DNA from: Firmicutes bacterium UBA6806
GTDB taxonomy: Bacteria > Bacillota > Clostridia > Peptostreptococcales > Acidaminobacteraceae
Length of the DNA stretch: 44,004 nucleotides
Direction: 5' to 3'
Assembly (NCBI GenBank): GCA_002452745.1
Contig: DKFC01000018.1
Span: forward strand, 1 to 44,004
A program made the translations under genes and the position numbers. Positions 38,834 to 44,004 of this stretch are shown piece after piece. The number at the start of each line of letters is the position of its first letter. Within the stretch, counting starts at the first letter, position 1. The notes beneath the pieces are model-generated. The model saw nothing but the letters and a program-made list of their open reading frames with translations, ran no database searches and was not told where the DNA came from.

Positions 38834-40741
38834 CTACTTTGAGTGTTTTCTCATAACTGAGAAGTGAACTAAACTGTAAGTCAGCACTGCGAAGAAAGCA
38901 AGTGCGCCCCATTGACCTATCCCCGAGCTAAGCGCAACCTTAACTCCAAACACTGCAAATACCGCAAGAAGAATACCAATTAAACCTTCTCCAGCAATAA
39001 GTCCAGATGCATATAAAATACCAGAATCAATTTTGTGTTTGATTTCTGACTCTTCGTTTGCTTTTCCTTCTGCTTTGCCAAGTTTTTTGTCAAGTACGCC
39101 TCTTACAATACCACCCACCATAATTGGTGTTGAAAGATGGATTGGAAGGTACAAGCCAATTGCAATTGGAAGAACAGGAAGTCCTAAAAGCTCTATTGTA
39201 ATACCGACGCCGATCCCTGTGAAGACAAGTGACCAAGGCAGATTTCCACCCATAACGCCTTCAATAACCAATTTCATAAGTGTTGCTTGTGGCGCAGGAA
39301 GTTCTGAAGAACCAAAGCCCCAAGCGTTGTTTAACAAAATCAATACATAACCAATTGCCAATGCAGCCGCAACTGCACCAATTAATTCACCAATTTGTTG
39401 TTTCTTAGGTGTTGCACCAACTAAGAAGCCCGTTTTTAAATCTTGTGATGTATCGCCTGCCATTGCAGCAATAATACAGATAATTGCACCTACTGTTAAA
39501 GTGGCAATCATACCAGATTGTCCGTCATTTCCAGTTGCTTTAAACGCAATTGCAGTGATAATCAAAGTTGCAATTGTCATCCCTGAAACAGGGTTTGAAG
39601 AGGAACCAACAAGACCAACGATTCTTGAAGATACTGTTGCAAAGAAGAAACCAAAGATAGCGATTAATAGACCCCCGCCAAATCCAACAGGAATAAAAGG
39701 AAGCATCATCATAGCTAAAACAACTGCTAAAGCACCGATAATTACAACTTTCATTGAAATATCAGTATCAGTTCTCGTATTGCCACCACCAGTTGTTGAC
39801 CCTAAATCTTTCATTGCATCTCTAAAAGTTGAAACGATCAATGGAAGCGATTTAATTAAACTGAAGATACCACCAAATGCAACTGCACCAGCACCAACAT
39901 AGCGGATGTATGAATCCCATACGCCCCAGTATCCAAGTTCACTAATAGGAACTGATGCAGGGTACATAATTACATCGCCCATGCTACCGATGTTTAAAAT
40001 CATTGGAATAAACCCAAACCAACCTAAAACGGCACCCGCTAACATATAAGCAGAAATTTTAGGCCCAATGATAAATCCGACGCCCAGTAAAGCTGGAAGA
40101 ACATCAGCACCGATTGCCGCACCATGATAACCAGGAATTTCAGTTTCAATTTCACTTGGGAATAATTTAAGGCCATCTGCAACAAATTTATACAGTGCGC
40201 CAACACCCAAACCAATAAATGTTACAGCTGCTTTTTCGCCGCCTTCTTCACCTGCAAGAAGTACCTCTGCACAAGCAGTTCCTTCTGGGTAAGGAAGAAC
40301 ACCGTGTTCTTTAACGATCAACGCTTTTCTGAGTGGAATCATGAAGAGTACCCCTAGAGCACCACCACAAAGAGCAATTAAAGTGATTTCAAGGATACTA
40401 GGTGTTCCCATTCCCCACTCTTTCATCCAGATGAACATCGCTGGCAATGTGAAAATTGCACCAGCTGCCAATGATTCACCAGCAGAACCAATTGTTTGAA
40501 CCATGTTGTTTTCGAGAATTGACTCTTTTCTCAAAACACCGCGGATAATCCCCATAGAGATAACCGCCGCAGGGATAGACGCAGAAATTGTCATACCGAC
40601 TCTAAGGCCAAGATATGCATTTGCCGCACCAAATATGATTGCTAATAAAACCCCTAATACAATTGATGTCGCGGTAAATTCTGGCATTACCTTGTCTGCA
40701 GGAATAAAAGGTTTAAATTCCTGAGAATTGTTTTTTGACAT
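38834..40741 (-). CDS. Oligopeptide transporter, OPT family (copy 1)
   Basis: This is a 635-residue polytopic membrane protein of the OPT superfamily, which imports oligopeptides or metal-peptide complexes. The N-terminal family block is NAYLGLRVGMTISASIPAAV. GSAGESLAAGAIFTLPAMF and EGTACAEVLLAGEEGGEKA follow, and VSSRIVGLVGSSSNPVSGMT and AMAGDTSQDLKTGFLVGATP are strong later blocks. About 15 hydrophobic segments are visible. GGGAGG lies before the ATG. It is closely similar along its length to the second OPT (41307-43196). The pepD operon lies downstream and two palindromes lie upstream. Peptides are the likely substrate, but size and coupling ion are unknown. Confidence 0.93.
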   Translation of the reverse strand: MSKNNSQEFKPFIPADKVMPEFTATSIVLGVLLAIIFGAANAYLGLRVGMTISASIPAAVISMGIIRGVLRKESILENNMVQTIGSAGESLAAGAIFTLPAMFIWMKEWGMGTPSILEITLIALCGGALGVLFMIPLRKALIVKEHGVLPYPEGTACAEVLLAGEEGGEKAAVTFIGLGVGALYKFVADGLKLFPSEIETEIPGYHGAAIGADVLPALLGVGFIIGPKISAYMLAGAVLGWFGFIPMILNIGSMGDVIMYPASVPISELGYWGVWDSYIRYVGAGAVAFGGIFSLIKSLPLIVSTFRDAMKDLGSTTGGGNTRTDTDISMKVVIIGALAVVLAMMMLPFIPVGFGGGLLIAIFGFFFATVSSRIVGLVGSSSNPVSGMTIATLIITAIAFKATGNDGQSGMIATLTVGAIICIIAAMAGDTSQDLKTGFLVGATPKKQQIGELIGAVAAALAIGYVLILLNNAWGFGSSELPAPQATLMKLVIEGVMGGNLPWSLVFTGIGVGITIELLGLPVLPIAIGLYLPIHLSTPIMVGGIVRGVLDKKLGKAEGKANEESEIKHKIDSGILYASGLIAGEGLIGILLAVFAVFGVKVALSSGIGQWGALAFFAVLTYSLVHFSVMRKHSK

Positions 40742-41001
40742 AATTTATTTCCTCCCAAATTTGATTTTTTCTACTGTCAAACATGCGCATAGTATGATAG
40801 TAGTCAATTATTCATCTAAACATCACTTCATCTTCTCCCCTTGACAATTGAGTCAAAATCAATCATGCTTAAATGAATAAAAGTGTATCTGATCGGAAGC
40901 GCTTCTTAGGGACATTATATGATGATGCTATTTTAAATGCAATCCCCCGCAAATTGGCCTTTAGTCGATTGATATTCAGTAAAAACAACGCTTTCAGAGA
41001 A

Positions 41002-41017
41002 TCTACCGAGCGGTAGA
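41002..41017. promoter_or_regulatory. Operator-like palindrome A
   Basis: TCTACCGAGCGGTAGA has 7-bp arms around two bases. It shares CTACC/GGTAG with palindrome B, whose centre is 35 bases away. The form resembles TetR-type operators. Confidence 0.55.
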
Positions 41018-41032
41018 ATAGCATTTCCCTCA

Positions 41033-41055
41033 CAAACCTACCGATAGGTAGTTTG
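41033..41055. promoter_or_regulatory. Operator-like palindrome B
   Basis: CTACCGATAGGTAG (41038-41051) has 5-bp arms around GATA, flanked by outer CAAAC and GTTTG offset by one base. Together with palindrome A it is a candidate binding site for the TetR at 43320 or another regulator, upstream of OPT copy 1. Confidence 0.55.
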
Positions 41056-41105
41056 TTGTTAGAGTCGGTCAAATGTTGTTTTGAGAGCCGAAAATGACGT
41101 AAATG

Positions 41106-41136
41106 AAAAAAAAAGCCATTAATTATGGCTTTTTCT
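41106..41136. terminator. Terminator after OPT copy 2
   Basis: AAAAAGCCAT and ATGGCTTTTT pair over 10 bp with a 5-base loop, and T runs flank both strands. It lies 171 bases after the OPT copy 2 stop; the intervening 41137-41306 is AT-rich with no other feature seen. Confidence 0.85.
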
Positions 41137-41306
41137 TAATTTTCGCGCTGTATGATTATGCACATATTTTGAATATTTCGGTTTTTTATTCAAATATTAA
41201 ATTTGTGAAATATCGTTTTTTTCTCATATTTCTCTCTTTTTTTCGTACTGATAGTTCATTTTCCATCCCAATTCTGAAATCTACACTTCGAAAAGCCTCC
41301 TTAAAC

Positions 41307-43196
41307 TTACTCTTCATAGACTTTCTTAAAGACAGATACTTTTAGAAGTGACGCTACCACCACACCAAAACAGATTACAGTTCCCAGCTTTCCAAATCGA
41401 ACGCCAAGGTCCAAATTCAATCCCAAGACTGAGAAGATGGCGAGTACCACGCCAATCATACCCTCGCCGGCAATTAGCCCTGAAGCGTATAAAATACCAT
41501 TATCAATCCGAATCTTACGTTCAAATGAGTCTACCCTATCTTCCTCATAATCCAATAGTCCGCGTATGAGGCCACCAATAAAAATAGTTGAGGTCAATTG
41601 AATTGGAAGGTATAATCCTATGGCAATTGGCAAAATCGGCATTTCCAAAAGCTCGAAGATAATGCCAACAGCAACACCTATAAAGATAAGCGTCCAGGGG
41701 AGGTTCCCCTGCATCACACCTTCCACAATAATTTTTACCAAAGTCGCTTGAGGTGCTGGCAATGCAGGTGATCCAAACCCCCATGCCTTATTGAACAATG
41801 TCAGAACACTTCCCAGTACAAGCGACATCATAACAACCCCTATCATTTCACCAATTTGTTGTTTATAAGGCGTTGCACCCACCAGATATCCTGTCTTCAA
41901 ATCCTGTGAAGTATCTCCAGCCATTGCGATGATAATACAGACAATTGCCCCAACCGTAAAAACGCCGAAGACATGATCCGTTCCAGTTCTTCCTAAAACC
42001 CTATATAGAAAAGCCGCCAAAATCAAAGTGGCTAAAGTCATACCGGAAATAGGATTTGATGAACTCCCAATCACACCGACAATCCTCGATGAAACCGTTG
42101 CAAAGAAGAAACCAAATACCGCTACAAATAGTGCTCCTACAATGCCAACTTTCATAATTGGTACAGCCGCAATAAAGGCTGTTACCACCAGGGTTGTCAC
42201 CACCACAGTTGACATGGGAATATCTTGATCCGTCCTCAAAAAACTTCTACCTTCTAAAACGTGATTGTACTCCCTCATGGATTCCACAAACGTATCAACA
42301 ATCAATGGAAGTGATTTTATCAAGCTAATCAACCCACCAAATGCAACCGCTCCTGCTCCAATATAGCGAATATAATAATTCCAAAGCTCCTCCGTTCCAA
42401 GTTGCGCAATGGGAACTATAGACGGAAAAATAGCAGTGCTGTTCCCATCTCCAATCAAAACAATTAGGGGAATAATCACAAACCAACCCAGTATAGATCC
42501 TGCTAACATCAACCCTGCAACTCTCTTGCCGATGATAAATCCCACACCTAGAAGTGCTGGAAGCGTTTCAAATCCAAAGAAGGAGTTAATTGGCTTGCTA
42601 ATTGCCCACTCCAATCGAGATGGCACTACCATGAGACCATCTGATATCAGTTTAAAGAGACCCCCAATGGCAAATCCCTGAAAAGTTGCTCGTGCCTTTT
42701 CGCCGCCTTCTTCACCAGCGAGCAGGACATCTGCACAGGCTGATCCCTCTGGATATGGTAAATTTTCATGTTCTTTGACAATTAGAGCCTTCCTCAGCGG
42801 AATCATGAACATGACACCTAAAATTCCACCGCACATGCCGATCAAGGTAATCAAAAGTATAGACGGTGCTTCTATGCCCAACGTTTTGGCCCATAGAAAC
42901 ATGGCTGGAATTGTAAATATGGCCCCTGCTGTCAGCGATTCCCCTGCCGAACCAATGGTTTGCACCATGTTGTTCTCCAAAATGGAATCCCTCTTCATAA
43001 TGATTCTGGTAATGCTCATAGAGACCACTGCAGCTGGAATAGATGCACTGATGGTCATTCCCACTTTTAGTCCCAAGTAGGCATTGACCACACCGAACAT
43101 AATTGCCAAGACAATTCCAAATAAAACAGAGGTAAATGTCAGTTCGGGAATGGATTTATGAGCCGGAATAAATGGCCTAAATTGATCTTTCTTCAT
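41307..43196 (-). CDS. Oligopeptide transporter, OPT family (copy 2)
   Basis: This is a 629-residue OPT membrane transporter and a paralogue of the 38834-40741 protein, with the same order of blocks: NAYLGLKVGMTISASIPAAV, GSAGESLTAGAIFTIPAMF, EGSACADVLLAGEEGGEKA, GVIGSSSNPISGMTLAT and AMAGDTSQDLKTGYLVGATP. Similarity runs from end to end, so a gene duplication is likely. The start is the ATG at 43194-43196 with AAAGGA about 9 bases before it; a GTG 33 bases upstream is possible. It is divergent from a TetR gene with 123 bases between, so that regulator probably controls it. It ends at its own terminator before OPT copy 1. Confidence 0.93.
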   Translation of the reverse strand: MKKDQFRPFIPAHKSIPELTFTSVLFGIVLAIMFGVVNAYLGLKVGMTISASIPAAVVSMSITRIIMKRDSILENNMVQTIGSAGESLTAGAIFTIPAMFLWAKTLGIEAPSILLITLIGMCGGILGVMFMIPLRKALIVKEHENLPYPEGSACADVLLAGEEGGEKARATFQGFAIGGLFKLISDGLMVVPSRLEWAISKPINSFFGFETLPALLGVGFIIGKRVAGLMLAGSILGWFVIIPLIVLIGDGNSTAIFPSIVPIAQLGTEELWNYYIRYIGAGAVAFGGLISLIKSLPLIVDTFVESMREYNHVLEGRSFLRTDQDIPMSTVVVTTLVVTAFIAAVPIMKVGIVGALFVAVFGFFFATVSSRIVGVIGSSSNPISGMTLATLILAAFLYRVLGRTGTDHVFGVFTVGAIVCIIIAMAGDTSQDLKTGYLVGATPYKQQIGEMIGVVMMSLVLGSVLTLFNKAWGFGSPALPAPQATLVKIIVEGVMQGNLPWTLIFIGVAVGIIFELLEMPILPIAIGLYLPIQLTSTIFIGGLIRGLLDYEEDRVDSFERKIRIDNGILYASGLIAGEGMIGVVLAIFSVLGLNLDLGVRFGKLGTVICFGVVVASLLKVSVFKKVYEE

Positions 43197-43269
43197 AGTT
43201 ACATGTCCTTTGTTTGTTCTTCCGTTCACTTCCTATTCTACAGGTTTTACAGATAAGTGTACAGTTTAG

Positions 43270-43298
43270 TTTATGATTTTCAGATTTCGTGATATAAT
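43270..43298 (+). promoter_or_regulatory. Promoter of the second tetR, extended -10
   Basis: TATAAT (43293-43298) is preceded by TGA, giving the extended TG motif. The -35 is a weak TTTATG (43270-43275) 17 bases upstream. The region also has repeated ACAG words (TTTTACAG, GTGTACAG, near 43245-43265) that may be operator half sites. Confidence 0.7.
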
Positions 43299-43319
43299 AA
43301 CCTAACGGAGGGTAGGCCC

Positions 43320-43979
43320 ATGACAACACGTGATAAAATTATTTTTGCAGCACTCAGAAGTTTTCTGACCATTGGTGTGGATCAGACATCACTTTCGAAT
43401 ATAGCTGACGCTGTCAATATTAAAAAACCATCTATTTACTATCACTTCAAATCCAAAGAGGATTTAATCAATCAATGCACTTTTAATATTCTCGATGATT
43501 TAGAGCACCGAATTGACCTCTCGTTTGAGCAAATTGACTCTCCGAGAGAACAACTTGAAGCCCTTTATGAGTGCATGATTGAATTTCATAAGAATTTGTC
43601 CCTGATGGTCTATGAAAATCATCACCAAATCGTAAATCTCACGTCTTTCTTTCAGCGAGCCTCACTTGAGAGTGACCAGAATAAGCAGCGAATTGACGGC
43701 TACTATCATGCCCTACAAGTTAAACTTATCTCTCTTCTCTCCAATGGACAAAAACAAGGGATCATTAAAAACGCCATCAACAAGGAAATTGTCTCCATTG
43801 ATTTAATCGCTAGAATAGACGGCATGATTACGCTCAGTGCAATCTATGAAGGCGCTAATATAAACACTCAGCGCTACGGTCTTTATGAAAGCGTTTGGGA
43901 TAGCCTCAAAGCAGAACACACGCCAAAGAAGAAAAAAATGCTTGATTACAAGAGCTTTGACCTCGGTCGAAAATGGTAA
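43320..43979 (+). CDS. TetR/AcrR family transcriptional regulator
   Basis: This is a 219-residue TetR-type repressor. The DNA-binding segment is TSLSNIADAVNIKKPSIYYH followed by FKSKEDLINQ, a canonical TetR start. The C-terminal ligand domain is not diagnostic. GGAGGG precedes the ATG at 43320, and an extended -10 promoter lies just upstream. It is divergent from OPT copy 2, so it probably represses that gene and itself. It may also act at the palindromes near OPT copy 1, though those words do not recur in its own promoter. The gene ends with a hairpin at the window edge. Confidence 0.93.
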   Translation: MTTRDKIIFAALRSFLTIGVDQTSLSNIADAVNIKKPSIYYHFKSKEDLINQCTFNILDDLEHRIDLSFEQIDSPREQLEALYECMIEFHKNLSLMVYENHHQIVNLTSFFQRASLESDQNKQRIDGYYHALQVKLISLLSNGQKQGIIKNAINKEIVSIDLIARIDGMITLSAIYEGANINTQRYGLYESVWDSLKAEHTPKKKKMLDYKSFDLGRKW

Positions 43980-44001
43980 GGGGCTGTTGCAAAATAGCCC
44001 C
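43980..44001 (+). terminator. Hairpin after the second tetR (cut by window end)
   Basis: GGGGCT and AGCCCC pair over 6 bp with a 10-nt loop, starting right after the stop codon. The window ends 3 bases later, so the T tract cannot be seen. Confidence 0.55.
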
Positions 44002-44004
44002 TAA

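Larger units (their letters stand above)
40742..41105. other. Upstream region of OPT copy 1: non-coding, with dyads and cre-like sites
   Basis: This is a 364-base stretch without a supported gene. It has two operator-like palindromes (annotated separately) and a dyad TTGACAATTGAGTCAA near 40850. Two sequences resemble catabolite-response elements: GGAAGCGCTTCT near 40893-40905, and on the minus strand TGAAAGCGTTGTTT near 40984-40997. I found no convincing -35/-10 pair before the OPT gene. A 67-codon minus-strand frame (40869-41072) lacks a ribosome site and covers the palindromes, so I do not call it. Confidence 0.45.

Noticed and set aside
39501..39902. 133-codon plus-strand open frame antisense to OPT copy 1 (similar frames lie antisense to the yfcC-type gene and to OPT copy 2)
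   Set aside because: These are shadows of membrane protein genes, where hydrophobic codons give open complements.
40869..41072. 67-codon minus-strand open frame upstream of OPT copy 1
   Set aside because: Starts with TTG, has no ribosome site, and lies over two palindromes and cre-like sites. Composition is unlike a protein gene.
41103..41345. 80-codon plus-strand open frame in the gap after OPT copy 2
   Set aside because: It starts inside the A run of a terminator hairpin, has no ribosome site, and is low-complexity AT-rich; it also runs into the OPT gene.
1..44004. CRISPR arrays, prophage genes, integrase or attachment sites
   Set aside because: No regularly spaced repeats, cas-like, phage structural or integrase genes were seen on either strand.

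Overview
The window is one low-GC stretch of a bacterial chromosome, most likely from an anaerobic, amino-acid-fermenting Gram-positive of the class Clostridia. The evidence is strong GGAGG-type ribosome sites, intrinsic terminators after most operons, an iron-sulfur L-serine dehydratase, a selenocysteine tRNA, many c-di-GMP and chemotaxis proteins, OPT peptide transporters and a sigma-54 activator. A Fusibacter or Acidaminobacter relative would fit, but that is a guess from gene content. No phage, plasmid or CRISPR signature was seen. The only mobile-looking item is a small REP-associated (Y1) transposase element.

Region 1 (1-9.9 kb) starts with a partial sdaAA and msrA. It continues with five minus-strand genes that read as one system for exported cyanophycin (poly-Asp-Arg): a secreted LysM cyanophycinase, a soluble chemotaxis receptor with a C-terminal solute-binding domain, an isoaspartyl dipeptidase, a sigma-54 activator and a YfcC-type transporter. 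Near-identical -24/-12 promoters (TGGCAT-N5-TTGCG) precede the cyanophycinase and the transporter. Each has a similar set of upstream blocks. This is the best candidate for an undescribed regulated pathway.

Region 2 (10-17 kb) holds a cyclase-family hydrolase, gnd-zwf (oxidative pentose phosphate pathway), a bacteriohemerythrin, and a mutY-GNAT-glutaredoxin-lipid kinase operon. Region 3 (17-24.5 kb) has two c-di-GMP-type proteins (one with a degenerate GGDEF motif), a permuted papain-like protein, an alpha/beta hydrolase, a trxB-thioredoxin pair, and the transposase gene flanked by 19-bp inverted repeats.

Region 4 (24.5-33.2 kb) has an msrB-amino-acid ABC transporter operon, lipA, degV, and a divergent pair: a tandem-duplicated amidohydrolase against tetR-mnmA, with two textbook promoters around a dyad. 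Region 5 (33.2-36.4 kb) has an adenosine deaminase gene under an adenine-type purine riboswitch, a candidate C-rich small RNA, an acyltransferase, a small secreted peptide gene and tRNA-Sec.

Region 6 (36.4-44 kb) is a peptide-use locus: two paralogous OPT transporters, a PqqD-like protein, a membrane-anchored small protein and a PepD dipeptidase, with a divergent TetR regulator and two operator-like palindromes.
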